NCBI RefSeq assembly: GCF_936943645.1
Contig: NZ_CAKZJO010000079.1
Coordinates: 1-64,000 of the forward strand
Length of the DNA stretch: 64,000 bases
Source of the DNA: an uncultured Bradyrhizobium sp.
Lineage (GTDB): Bacteria > Pseudomonadota > Alphaproteobacteria > Rhizobiales > Xanthobacteraceae
Direction: 5' to 3'
Part shown: piece after piece, positions 51,087 to 59,272 of the stretch
Position numbering within the stretch: the stretch's first letter is position 1
Layout: each line of letters begins with the position of its first letter
Notes under the pieces: generated by a model
Seen by the model: only the letters and a program-made list of their open reading frames with translations
What the model was told of the DNA's origin: nothing
The model's database searches: none
Program-made: the position numbers and the translations under genes

Positions 51087-51671
51087 ATCTCGCGGCGTGT
51101 TTTGCCCGAGTTCTTGAGGTCTCCTCACCCTCTCGCAGGAAAGGGCGCAGGGAAGGCCGGGCGCCGGCTGGCACCCGTCAAGACCCCCGTGCTGAGCAAA
51201 TGCACACGCAATGCACAGGGGAGATACAGGGCAGCCGAAACCAGGCCTTCCCTGCGCGATGGTTTGACGGCCTATGCCGCGCTCTCCCGGGAGCCGACCA
51301 TTCCTTCTGGCCTCCCTCGCCCCGCGGATTGGATGATGCAGTCTGCCCGGTTGGGCTCGCTGGCATCTCCGCGACAGGCTTGACCGTAGCAACGACGGCC
51401 AGGACCACACGGTTTCGCCGTACGCGAGGCGGCGCCGTTCGTCTTTGCGGGCCACGCATGCTCACGAGGTTCATCTCGCCCTGCACGCGCAAGCTCCGCC
51501 TTTAACGCCGCCCGCGTCCACCGCAACTCCCAGCCCGCGCTCGAAACGACGTACGACCGCCCCTTTGGTGGGCTGGGATGGCCGACACATACGACAAATC
51601 CGAATTTCGGTAAAGTGGAATATTTTTGAACGGAGGGGTTGACAATGGCCCTGGGTGTTTTGCTCGCGGCG
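51087..51671. repeat. copy 2 of a ~580-bp dispersed repeat element
   Basis: Aligns along its length with 17015-17590 in the same orientation. The large inverted repeat is present with one mismatch (51145-51160 and 51242-51257). The inner hairpin here has a C opposite A where copy 1 pairs T with A. The 3' end again reads AATTTCGGTAAAGTGGAATAT, then TTGACA about 10 bases on. It fills most of the 798-base gap between the lipase-like gene and the UPF0158 gene and ends 61 bases before the latter, so its end could act as a promoter region. Confidence 0.8.
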
Positions 51672-51732
51672 AAACTCGGCTCTACTTCCACATTGAACGT
51701 AATTCTGTATTCTGCGTTCCGTGGAGGAAGCC

Positions 51733-52161
51733 ATGCCGACGACGTTCGCAAAAATCAGGGAGGCCTTCGAGTTCGCCAACACCAGCGTCGACATGGACAT
51801 ATTCCGCGCCTATGTCTGCAGACAATCAGGTGAGACCTATTATCAGGCCGATGAAATGTATTCGGAACCGCTCGACGAACTGCCTGACGACATCGAGGAT
51901 GCGACAAAATACGTAAGGCTTCCGGACAAGCGCGACCTCGATCTCGGCAAACCCCTGGTGCTGGCTTTCGTGCGCGAGTTCCTGCCCGGTGATTTCGACG
52001 ATGTCCGCTATTTCTTCAACAAGAGGGGCGCCTATTCGAAGTTCAAGGCGCTGCTCGCCAGACGCCACGCCATCGAGCGCTGGCATGCTTTCGAGAATGA
52101 GGCGACTGAGCAGGCCTTGCGCGAATGGTGCAAGGAGGAAGAGATCAGCATCGAGGACTAG
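51733..52161 (+). CDS. UPF0158-family protein
   Basis: A 142-residue acidic protein that matches the UPF0158 pattern: AFEFAN at the N-terminus, a DLPDDIEDATKYVRLPDKRDLDLG-like segment, and the C-terminal FFNKRGAYSKFKALLARRHAIERWHAFENEATEQALREWCKEEEI. The function is unknown. ATG 51733 has a strong GGAGGAA ribosome-binding site. It directly follows the large repeat element. Confidence 0.8.
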   Translation: MPTTFAKIREAFEFANTSVDMDIFRAYVCRQSGETYYQADEMYSEPLDELPDDIEDATKYVRLPDKRDLDLGKPLVLAFVREFLPGDFDDVRYFFNKRGAYSKFKALLARRHAIERWHAFENEATEQALREWCKEEEISIED

Positions 52162-52352
52162 ACGGCCCTCTCTCGCCGTCGTCGCATCGCATGGAAGGCC
52201 GGCGATGGCTTCGCCGGGACCTCAACCTATTCTGCGCGCCGCCGTCATCTCGCCCCCATTGTCATTCAGGGAGCTGACGGGGCAGCGCTATCGGGGGCGA
52301 AGTTCCAGGGTTCCCAGTGATAGGCCGAAATCCACTTCAAGCAAATCCTTCG

Positions 52353-53336
52353 ATGTCGCGTCGAGCTCTGCTCGGCGGACTCATGTCGGCGGGCAGCGCG
52401 CTCGCGCTCGGCGGATGCGCCGGGCTGGGTGCGACAGGCGCGCGCTATGACGCATCGTCACTCTCGGTCGATCCCACAGTTCTCGTCGCCACCACGCGCA
52501 AGCCCGTGAGCGGCGGTCGCGCAAAACCCTGGTTCGGGCCGGAGCGTGCGACGCGCATGACGATCGCGCGCGCCAGGCTGGTGGCGCCGGACGAGAGCCG
52601 CCTTTCTCTCGCCTCGGTTGGAATCGGCGACTGGCGCCTCGACCGGCTCGAACCGGTGTCGGCCGACGCCGGCGATCTCGCTGCGGAGGCCGGCGGAGGG
52701 GACGTGCTGATCTATGTGCACGGCTTCAAGCAGACATTCGAGACGGCCGTATTGGACGCCGCCCATCTCTCGGACGGGATCCGGTTCCGTGGACGGACAA
52801 TCGCGTTCTCATGGCCGTCCAGGGACGGACTGTTCGACTACGCCTATGACCGCGACAGCGCGATGTGGTCGCGCGACGAATTCGAACGCGTGCTCTCCGC
52901 GCTGGTGTCGGCACCCGGGGCGGGGCGCGTGCACATTGTCGCGCACAGCATGGGAACGATGCTGACGCTCGAGAGCCTGCGTCAGCTCTATGCGAAATAC
53001 GGCGACACCGTCACGGGCAAGATCGGCGCGGTGGTGTTTGCCGCGCCCGACATCGACATGGACGTGTTCTCGTCGGCGATCCAGCGCATCGGTCCGCTCG
53101 CCGGCAAGATCACCGTGATCGCCTCGACCAACGATCGCGCCTTGGCGCTGTCGGGGCAGCTCGCCGGCGGCATGACACGGGTCGGCGCGGCCGAGAAGGC
53201 CGCCATCGCCCGGCTCGGCGTGCGCGTGGTCGATGCGTCGGCGGAAGGCTGGGGCATCGTCAACCACGACCTGTTCCTGTCGAATGCGGATGTACAGAAG
53301 GTGATCCGGCGGTCGATCGACGGCACGACGGCGTGA
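52353..53336 (+). CDS. alpha/beta hydrolase lipoprotein (DUF900 family)
   Basis: A 327-residue exported protein. The N-terminus combines SRRALLGGLMSAGSALALGGCAG: a twin-arginine-like start and a lipobox ending at Cys (about residue 22), so it is probably a lipid-anchored periplasmic protein. The hydrolase core has VLIYVHGFKQTFETAV (about 120), the nucleophile in VHIVAHSMGTML, and late Asp and His. DUF900 proteins are esterase-like with unknown substrates. About 190 bases without features separate it from the gene before. Confidence 0.85.
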   Translation: MSRRALLGGLMSAGSALALGGCAGLGATGARYDASSLSVDPTVLVATTRKPVSGGRAKPWFGPERATRMTIARARLVAPDESRLSLASVGIGDWRLDRLEPVSADAGDLAAEAGGGDVLIYVHGFKQTFETAVLDAAHLSDGIRFRGRTIAFSWPSRDGLFDYAYDRDSAMWSRDEFERVLSALVSAPGAGRVHIVAHSMGTMLTLESLRQLYAKYGDTVTGKIGAVVFAAPDIDMDVFSSAIQRIGPLAGKITVIASTNDRALALSGQLAGGMTRVGAAEKAAIARLGVRVVDASAEGWGIVNHDLFLSNADVQKVIRRSIDGTTA

Positions 53337-53370
53337 GGGAGCGTGCGGCATTGGTTTGATGCCGTGCCGA

Positions 53371-53904
53371 CTACGACGGCAATCTTCGCTCGGCGATGAT
53401 CCGCACGGGCGGAAAGACGACGCAGTCCGCGACGTCGAACACCACCTCAATTGTACGATCAAACGCCCGTGCAAAGGCCATCGCATCGTCGCGCCGCTCG
53501 TCGCCAATGGCCGTGCCGAGCGTGCAATGGGGCGTCCAGGCGCCGGGCCGGTAATGCGGACGGCAATGCGCGGGATCGATGGCCGCGCTGATGGCGCCGT
53601 GGATGCGGGCCAGGGTGTCGTCGGCCTCCGGCTCCGCCCAGAGAACGAGCGGAGAGGCTTCGAACCAGCGAATTCGCTTGAACCCGATCCTCAACTGCCT
53701 CTCGTCGGCCACGGCTGCCTGCATCACGTCCCACGCGGTGTTCTCGTCGACCGCAGGCGAGTCGTAGATCGCAAATGTAAAATGAGGCCGGTAACCGAGC
53801 GCTCGCATCGAAGGCGCGAGCTCGAACGCGGCCACCCGATCCCACAGCCGCTCGATCTCGCCTGCTGATGCGTTGTCGGCCCGGATATTGATCGCTAATG
53901 CCAC
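53371..53904 (-). CDS. 2'-5' RNA ligase / cyclic phosphodiesterase-family protein
   Basis: A 177-residue protein of the 2H phosphoesterase superfamily, with the two HxT motifs PHFTFAIYD (about 44) and PHCTLGTAIG (about 134). Such proteins act on 2',3'-cyclic phosphates or 2'-5' bonds in RNA; the in vivo role in bacteria is unclear. I favour GTG 53904 (ALAINIRADN) with GGGGTGA upstream; the frame continues to a TTG at 53928. It is convergent with the DUF900 hydrolase gene. Confidence 0.82.
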   Translation of the reverse strand: MALAINIRADNASAGEIERLWDRVAAFELAPSMRALGYRPHFTFAIYDSPAVDENTAWDVMQAAVADERQLRIGFKRIRWFEASPLVLWAEPEADDTLARIHGAISAAIDPAHCRPHYRPGAWTPHCTLGTAIGDERRDDAMAFARAFDRTIEVVFDVADCVVFPPVRIIAERRLPS

Positions 53905-54016
53905 AGGCTCACCCCAGGGGTGGAACAATCGAACATACTGCAGCGACAGTGCACTGAGTTGCCAATTCCATAAAGAGCTGGCTGACAGCGTGAAAGGGCG
54001 GCCGTGCGGCGCCAGT

Positions 54017-55834
54017 CTACGCGATCAGACGCTGCACCAGGGCGGACTCGTTCGAATATGTCAGCAGCGCCTCGTGTGTCGCCCGGGTCACCCCGACATA
54101 TGTCAGCCGGACGCACTCCTCGACGGTCTCGCCATGGCGACCGAGCAAGCCCAGGCCGGCGATGGCGACGCAGGGAAACTCCAGTCCCTTCGCGGAGTGC
54201 ATGCTCAGGAACCGCACGGCCACCCGCTTGACCGACACCCTGTTGCGGTTGTCCTTGGCCATATCGATCGGGACGCCATGCTTGGCCAGGATCTGTGCGA
54301 CTTTCCCTCCGATCCAGTGCTCCGGGTAGAGACACGCCATCTGCGACCACTCGTAGCCGGCCTTTCTCCGGTCGAGAAACCATTCGGCGACGCAATGAGC
54401 TTCCGCGTCCACGCTCACGCACCGCCGCACGGCGGGCTCCACTCCCTGCCGGCCGGCATCTTCGGGCAACAGGATGGCGTGCTCATCATCGGCTGTAACG
54501 CCCGGTGCGCCGATCACGTCCGCAGCGAAGCGTCGCGCGAAGGCCACGATTTGCGCGGTGTTGCGGTAGTTGACCTTCAGGACGGTCGTTCTGCCCTTGG
54601 CTTCAATTCCGAGCTGACTCCACACCGGGCGTTCGCGCCCCTTATAGATGGCCTGGATGTCGTCGTAGACGACCATCAACGCCTTGGTGCGCGGGTTCAC
54701 CATCTTGGCCGCAAGCGCGAGCCATTGCGGCTCGAAGTCGTGGGCCTCATCGATGAGGACGGCGTCATACTGCTCCGCTGGAATATGCCCCTGATCCACC
54801 GCCTTCATGACCTCCGCGACGCTCGCAGCGAGTCGTTCCGCATAGTCCGGATAGTCACGCTCTGACGGAGCTGCGATCCCATAGGTCCGCAGCATCCGGT
54901 AACACCAGGAATGAAAGGTGAGGACCTGAACACGATTCTCGACACCTCTGTTCTGCATCGCATCCTCGAGCCGCCCGGCGATGCCGTTGGCGTAACAGAG
55001 GATGAGGACGGGCTTTGCCGCCGCGCGCGCCAGATATTCGGCTCGAAAGGCAAGGATCAGTGTCTTGCCCGATCCGGCGACGCCGCGAATGATGCGATGC
55101 CCCTCTCCCAGACTGCGCGCGAACTGCTCCTGATGCAGGTCCATCACTGCAAGCGTGCGGTCCGAAGGATCGGCCCCCGGCGGGTCGTCCAGAGGCAGGG
55201 CAATCTGTCGGATGCGGATCTCCGGAAAGAGCAGCGCGCGCAGCCGGTCGAACTGCGGCATCGATAGCGGCTCTCCAAGGCTTGGATGAACCATGTTCCA
55301 CACTCTGGATCGGAATTCTTCCGGATTTGCGCCCTCGGTCATTTCATCCTTGAACAGACAAAGATGCTCGGCCAGCACCTCCTTGAGCTCGGCCTGTTCG
55401 AATTGCTTGCGCGTGATGTTGGTGAAGACGACCCCGAAGCCGAACGGCACGATGGGCTTGCCCATGAAACGATGACCGGGCGGAAACAACAACTGCCCGT
55501 CCCGGTCGATCGTGCGCACGACGTCGAACGCATATCTGCGGGCCTGCTCAAGGGGATTGCTCTCTTGCACATTCCCCCGGGTCGTCAGCAGCTCGACCTT
55601 CGTCTTGTCGGCCGAAACGATCGTCTCCAGGCGCCAGTCCTTGACCTCGAGCACGAGCAGACCGTTCGCGGGATGAATGATGATGAAGTCCGGATGTCGG
55701 TTCAGAGGGCCGACAGGGAGATTGTGCCAAACGACGGCGTTGTCTTCGAGAAAGTCCTTGAGGCGTTCGGCGAGCCTTAGCTCCCCACGGGTGTCGAAGC
55801 GCGCGAAGCCCAAGCTGGGGATCAGGATTGCCAT
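54017..55834 (-). CDS. NERD-nuclease / UvrD-like helicase fusion
   Basis: A 605-residue protein with an N-terminal nuclease-related (NERD) domain: Asp49 and the E-x-K of LLVLEVKDW (Glu63, Lys65) form a PD-(D/E)xK-type site. A superfamily I helicase follows: Walker A GVAGSGKT (about 248-255), Walker B AVLIDEAHDF, motif III region VVYDDIQAIY, motif V MHSAKGLEFPCVAI, motif VI YVGVTRATHEALL. All helicase motifs look intact. The start at 55834 begins the NERD domain. It lies about 110 bases downstream of tRNA-Glu on the same strand, with no other nuclease or methylase nearby. It is probably a DNA repair or foreign-DNA-processing enzyme. Confidence 0.88.
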   Translation of the reverse strand: MAILIPSLGFARFDTRGELRLAERLKDFLEDNAVVWHNLPVGPLNRHPDFIIIHPANGLLVLEVKDWRLETIVSADKTKVELLTTRGNVQESNPLEQARRYAFDVVRTIDRDGQLLFPPGHRFMGKPIVPFGFGVVFTNITRKQFEQAELKEVLAEHLCLFKDEMTEGANPEEFRSRVWNMVHPSLGEPLSMPQFDRLRALLFPEIRIRQIALPLDDPPGADPSDRTLAVMDLHQEQFARSLGEGHRIIRGVAGSGKTLILAFRAEYLARAAAKPVLILCYANGIAGRLEDAMQNRGVENRVQVLTFHSWCYRMLRTYGIAAPSERDYPDYAERLAASVAEVMKAVDQGHIPAEQYDAVLIDEAHDFEPQWLALAAKMVNPRTKALMVVYDDIQAIYKGRERPVWSQLGIEAKGRTTVLKVNYRNTAQIVAFARRFAADVIGAPGVTADDEHAILLPEDAGRQGVEPAVRRCVSVDAEAHCVAEWFLDRRKAGYEWSQMACLYPEHWIGGKVAQILAKHGVPIDMAKDNRNRVSVKRVAVRFLSMHSAKGLEFPCVAIAGLGLLGRHGETVEECVRLTYVGVTRATHEALLTYSNESALVQRLIA

Positions 55835-55942
55835 TGCACAACCAATGCGGACCGCCTCACCGGCTACGCAAGTCAAAGGCGGTCTCTCCAGGCTCACATG
55901 GTTGCCTAGAGTGTGCAGGTTTTCAACGGCTTAGGATTTGGC

Positions 55943-56017
55943 TGGCGCTCCCTAGGGGAATCGAACCCCTGTTTCAGCCTTGAGAGGGCCGCGTCCTAAC
56001 CGCTAGACGAAGGGAGC
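55943..56017 (-). tRNA. tRNA-Glu (anticodon CUC)
   Basis: Folds as a complete cloverleaf on the minus strand: acceptor GCTCCCT/AGGGAGC, the Glu-type D arm TCGTCTAGCGGTTAGGAC, anticodon arm CGGCC-CTCTCAA-GGCTG with CUC at 34-36, T arm AGGGGTTCGATTCCCCT, and an encoded CCA (55943-55945). It closely parallels the E. coli tRNA-Glu. The NERD-helicase gene follows it on the same strand. Confidence 0.93.
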
Positions 56018-56074
56018 GTGAGGGCTAGCCAATAGCCTCGAAATTTGTCCGCCGCAAGGACCCCGACGGGCCTT

Positions 56075-56419
56075 TTACGGCTCGTTGGCAAATTTCAGCC
56101 GTCCGGCCGGCTTCAGGGTGCGGGCGTCGAAGGTGCGGATCTCGATGACCCCGCCGAGATCCAGCGTGACGACGAGGCGGTCACCGGCAACCCCGGTCGA
56201 GACGATTTTGGCGCCCTTGGGCAAAGTTGCGGTGACGTCGCCGGAGGCTTCGACCGCCCTTCCCTCCGACTTGAAAAGGCGGTAGCCCACCGCGATCAGC
56301 ACGGCGCAGACAGCCAGCGCCGTGGTCAACCCCGCGATCAGCATCATCCGCCGCACCCGCGCGAACAGCGCGGCCTGCTCGGGGGTCGGTTCGGGAACAG
56401 CGGTATCAGACGTCGTCAT
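56075..56419 (-). CDS. small single-pass membrane protein, unknown function
   Basis: A 114-residue protein: a short N-terminal cytoplasmic part (MTTSDTAVPEPTPEQAALFARVRRM), one membrane helix (about 26-48), and a small periplasmic beta-rich domain (ATLPKGAKIVSTGVAGDRLVVTLDLGGVIEIRTFD). The conserved arrangement next to an RluD-type gene and rpoH is familiar in alphaproteobacteria, but I know of no function. Its ATG (56417-56419) overlaps the divergent pseudouridine synthase ATG by two bases. Confidence 0.8.
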   Translation of the reverse strand: MTTSDTAVPEPTPEQAALFARVRRMMLIAGLTTALAVCAVLIAVGYRLFKSEGRAVEASGDVTATLPKGAKIVSTGVAGDRLVVTLDLGGVIEIRTFDARTLKPAGRLKFANEP

Positions 56420-57452
56420 GGAAAGTCTTGGCCCCAAGGGTCTTGGTTCAGCGCAGAGGTTAGAGGTCGTGGTCGAGGGCGACGAGGGCTCGGCCCGGCT
56501 CGACCGCGTGCTGGCGGCGCGCCTGCCGGACCTGTCGCGATCAAGGCTCAAAGCCCTGATCCTGGCGGGCGCAGTGAGCCTGAAGGCGTCCCAGGAATCG
56601 ACCCAAGTCCGCGACCCCGCTTATCACGTCGCATCCGGCGATACGATCACAATCGAGGTGCCGGAAGCGGCGCCCGCCGAGCCCAAGGGCGAGGAGATCG
56701 CCCTCGATATCGTGTTCGAGGACGACGATATCGTGGTTCTCAACAAGCCGAAGGGGCTGGTGGTGCACCCCGCCGCCGGCCACGAGACCGGCACGCTGGT
56801 GAATGCGCTGATCGCCCATTGCGGCGCCTCGCTCTCGGGCATCGGCGGCGTGCGCCGGCCCGGCATCGTGCACCGGCTCGACAAGGACACGACCGGGCTG
56901 ATGGTGGTCGCCAAGAACGACATGGCCCACGCCTCGCTGTCGGCGCAGTTCGCCGATCACGGCCGCACCGGCGAGATGCGGCGCGGCTATATGGCCTTTG
57001 CCTGGGGCGTGCCCGGCCGGCATCGCGGCACCGTCGACGCGCCGATCGACCGCCATCCGCATGCGCGCGAGAAGATGGCGGTGCGCCAGGGCGGCCGCGA
57101 AGCGGTGACGCATTGGGAAATCCTGGAGAGTTTTGCGGGGCGCGACGGCAAACCGGTGGCCTCGCTGATCGCCTGCGAGCTCGAGACCGGACGCACCCAC
57201 CAGATCCGCGTCCACCTCGCCCATATCGGCCATCCCCTGATGGGCGATGCGGTCTATGGGCCGCACTTCAAGACCAAGGCGAACCAGCTCGGGCCCGAAT
57301 CGCAGGCCGCTTTGGCCGCACTGGGACGGCAAGCCCTGCATGCCTATCTGCTGGTATTGGAGCACCCGAGAAGCGGAGAATTACTCCACTGGGAGGCGCC
57401 TTTGCCGGAGGATTTGCTTCTCCTCCAGAGCGCTCTCAAAGCGGCGCTATGA
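56418..57452 (+). CDS. rluD: RluA/RluD-family 23S rRNA pseudouridine synthase
   Basis: A 344-residue enzyme: S4 RNA-binding domain (about 25-90; ARLDRVLAARLPDLSRSRLKALILAG) and the catalytic domain with the hallmark GIVHRLDKDTTGLMVVAKN (catalytic Asp in HRLDKDT, about 155), VLNKPKGLVVHPAAG, and GRTHQIRVHLAHIGHPLMGDAVYG. It isomerises uridines in rRNA; the RluD assignment (helix 69) is by resemblance. The ATG at 56418 lacks a clear ribosome-binding site and overlaps the divergent start, so a slightly later start is possible. It is followed by rpoH across 217 bases. Confidence 0.87.
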   Translation: MESLGPKGLGSAQRLEVVVEGDEGSARLDRVLAARLPDLSRSRLKALILAGAVSLKASQESTQVRDPAYHVASGDTITIEVPEAAPAEPKGEEIALDIVFEDDDIVVLNKPKGLVVHPAAGHETGTLVNALIAHCGASLSGIGGVRRPGIVHRLDKDTTGLMVVAKNDMAHASLSAQFADHGRTGEMRRGYMAFAWGVPGRHRGTVDAPIDRHPHAREKMAVRQGGREAVTHWEILESFAGRDGKPVASLIACELETGRTHQIRVHLAHIGHPLMGDAVYGPHFKTKANQLGPESQAALAALGRQALHAYLLVLEHPRSGELLHWEAPLPEDLLLLQSALKAAL

Positions 57453-57669
57453 CGCAGCCTCCTTAGGAAAGGCGTTACATTACAAAAGATTATAGCTGCC
57501 ACACGGGGACGTGACGTCAGCAATCCTTCCCTTTTCGACCCCCCATGGGGTATATTGCGCCTGCGTTGGAAATGACCGACGCGGAACATCGCAGCCCGGC
57601 CGGCTTTGACACAGCGGTCGTCTGCCTGGCCCGCCGCTATCGGGGGCCTGAACCTTTGGAGGGCGCACT

Positions 57670-58569
57670 ATGGCCCGTACCGCTGCTTTGCCGGTCCTCA
57701 ATGGAGAATCCGGCCTATCTCGCTACCTCGCCGAGATCCGCAAGTTCCCGATGCTGGAACCCCAGCAGGAATACATGCTCGCCAAGCGTTGGCGCGAGCA
57801 TGACGATCGCGACGCGGCGCACCAACTCGTCACCAGCCATCTCCGGCTCGTCGCCAAGATTGCCATGGGCTATCGCGGCTACGGCTTGCCGATCTCCGAG
57901 GTCGTCTCGGAAGGCAATGTCGGCCTGATGCAGGCGGTGAAGCGTTTCGAACCCGAGAAGGGGTTCCGTCTCGCCACCTACGCCATGTGGTGGATCAAGG
58001 CGTCGATTCAAGAGTACATCCTGCGTTCCTGGTCGCTCGTGAAGATGGGCACCACCGCGAACCAGAAGAAGCTGTTCTTCAACCTGCGCAAGGCGAAGAG
58101 CAAGATCAACGCGCTGGACGAGGGCGATCTCCGCCCCGACCAGGTGAAGATCATTGCCAAGCGCCTCGGCGTCACGGACCAGGACGTGATCGACATGAAC
58201 CGCCGCCTCGGTGGCGACGCGTCGCTCAACGCACCGATCCGCGACGACGGCGAAGCCGGCGAATGGCAGGACTGGCTGGTCGACAATACGCCCAACCAGG
58301 AAGCCATGCTGGCCGAGCACGAGGAATATGACGAACGCCGTGACGCCCTGAACGGTGCCATGGGCGTGCTCAACCCGCGCGAACGCCGCATTTTCGAGGC
58401 GCGCCGCCTCGCCGATGAGCCGATGACGCTGGAAGACCTTGCCGCCGAGTTCGGCGTGTCGCGCGAGCGCGTCCGCCAGATCGAGGTCCGCGCCTTCGAG
58501 AAGGTGCAGTCCGCGGTCAAGGGCACGATCGCAAGGGCCGAACAGGCCGCGCTGGAAGCCGCGCACTAA
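57670..58569 (+). CDS. rpoH: RNA polymerase sigma-32 (heat-shock sigma factor)
   Basis: A 299-residue RpoH: region 1.2 LSRYLAEIRKFPMLEPQQEY, region 2 (LVTSHLRLVAKIAMGYRGYGLPISEVVSEGNVGLMQAVKRFEPEKGFRLATYAMWWIKASIQEYILRSW), the RpoH box QKKLFFNLRKAKSKI, and region 4 with TLEDLAAEFGVSRERVRQIEVRAFEKVQ. The 217-base leader holds CCCCCCATGGGGTATATT about 115-130 bases upstream, a possible promoter -10 region with a CCCCAT core like heat-shock promoters. Alphaproteobacteria of this group carry several rpoH copies; the rluD neighbourhood is the housekeeping-type context. A strong terminator follows. Confidence 0.96.
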   Translation: MARTAALPVLNGESGLSRYLAEIRKFPMLEPQQEYMLAKRWREHDDRDAAHQLVTSHLRLVAKIAMGYRGYGLPISEVVSEGNVGLMQAVKRFEPEKGFRLATYAMWWIKASIQEYILRSWSLVKMGTTANQKKLFFNLRKAKSKINALDEGDLRPDQVKIIAKRLGVTDQDVIDMNRRLGGDASLNAPIRDDGEAGEWQDWLVDNTPNQEAMLAEHEEYDERRDALNGAMGVLNPRERRIFEARRLADEPMTLEDLAAEFGVSRERVRQIEVRAFEKVQSAVKGTIARAEQAALEAAH

Positions 58570-58614
58570 GCGCGGTTTTCACAGCGCCAGAGATTGGCGG
58601 GTCGAAGAGACAGA

Positions 58615-58641
58615 AAGCCGGCGGCAACGCCGGCTTTTTTG
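58615..58641 (+). terminator. Rho-independent terminator after rpoH
   Basis: A 9-bp stem, AAGCCGGCG / CGCCGGCTT, with a GCAA tetraloop, followed directly by a T-run, 46 bases after the rpoH stop codon. Confidence 0.92.
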
Positions 58642-58792
58642 TTTCGTCCGTCTCCCCTTGCAGCAACGAATGAGACCACGATCACGGTCGACTTCCCCTC
58701 GACAGACATAGACTCGCGCCTGCCTTGAACCCGCGCGTCCGGTCAACCGACCCACGATGACCGGACCGACAGCATCGATTGGACGAGAAACC

Positions 58793-59134
58793 GTGTCGAT
58801 CATCCTGCAATCAACCGCCGGCGGCTTCTCGGGCCAGTTCATGCGCAAGCTGCCGCTGGTCGAGCAGGCGATGCGCGAGCACGGGCTGGAGCCGTCGGAA
58901 TTCGTGATCTCCAAGGACTATGCGGGCACCGCGACGATCCCGCTGATGGGCCCGTTCTTCTATAGCTACAGCGTGTTCTTCGGCGAGGAGCAATTCACCG
59001 TCACCGAGCCGAACGACATGGTGTTCCTGGACTACTTCTTCAAACGCGTGCTGGCCGTGGACGAGCCGCCGGAATTGCCGCAGCGACCGGGCCTGATGCG
59101 GCGGCTGTTCGGCTGGATGTCGCAGCCGGTGTGA
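58793..59134 (+). CDS. uncharacterised small protein
   Basis: A 113-residue protein (from GTG 58793) of unknown function. It contains LQSTAGGFSGQFMRKLPLVEQAMREHGLEPSEFVISKDY, a hydrophobic aromatic centre (PLMGPFFYSYSVFFGEEQFTVTEPNDMVFLDYFFKRVL) and a basic amphipathic tail (GLMRRLFGWMS). It has no signal peptide. GTG 58793 has GGACGAG upstream; ATG 58757, in frame, has none. It lies between the rpoH terminator and a palindromic repeat. Confidence 0.7.
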   Translation: MSIILQSTAGGFSGQFMRKLPLVEQAMREHGLEPSEFVISKDYAGTATIPLMGPFFYSYSVFFGEEQFTVTEPNDMVFLDYFFKRVLAVDEPPELPQRPGLMRRLFGWMSQPV

Positions 59135-59137
59135 TTT

Positions 59138-59269
59138 CCGTCACCATTCCGGGGCGCGCCTCTTGGCGCGAACCCGGAATCCATCAGGCCGCAGAGTTGT
59201 TGGATGAATGGATTCTCAGGTGCGCATTTGCGCACCATAGTTCGCGCTGCGCGCGCCCCGGAATGACGG
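59138..59269. repeat. palindromic repeat (CCATTCCGGGGCGCGCC family)
   Basis: Outer arms CACCATTCCGGGGCGCGC and GCGCGCCCCGGAATGACGG enclose GAATCCAT...ATGGATTC and TGCGCATTTGCGCA hairpins. It lies between two convergent genes and begins 3 bases after the first stop. Confidence 0.8.
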
Positions 59270-59272
59270 TTC

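Noticed and set aside
57453..57669. A ROSE-type RNA thermometer in the rpoH leader
   Set aside because: I looked for an anti-Shine-Dalgarno hairpin over the rpoH ribosome-binding site and saw no convincing U(U/C)GCU-type pairing. ROSE elements are known from small heat-shock gene leaders, which are absent here.
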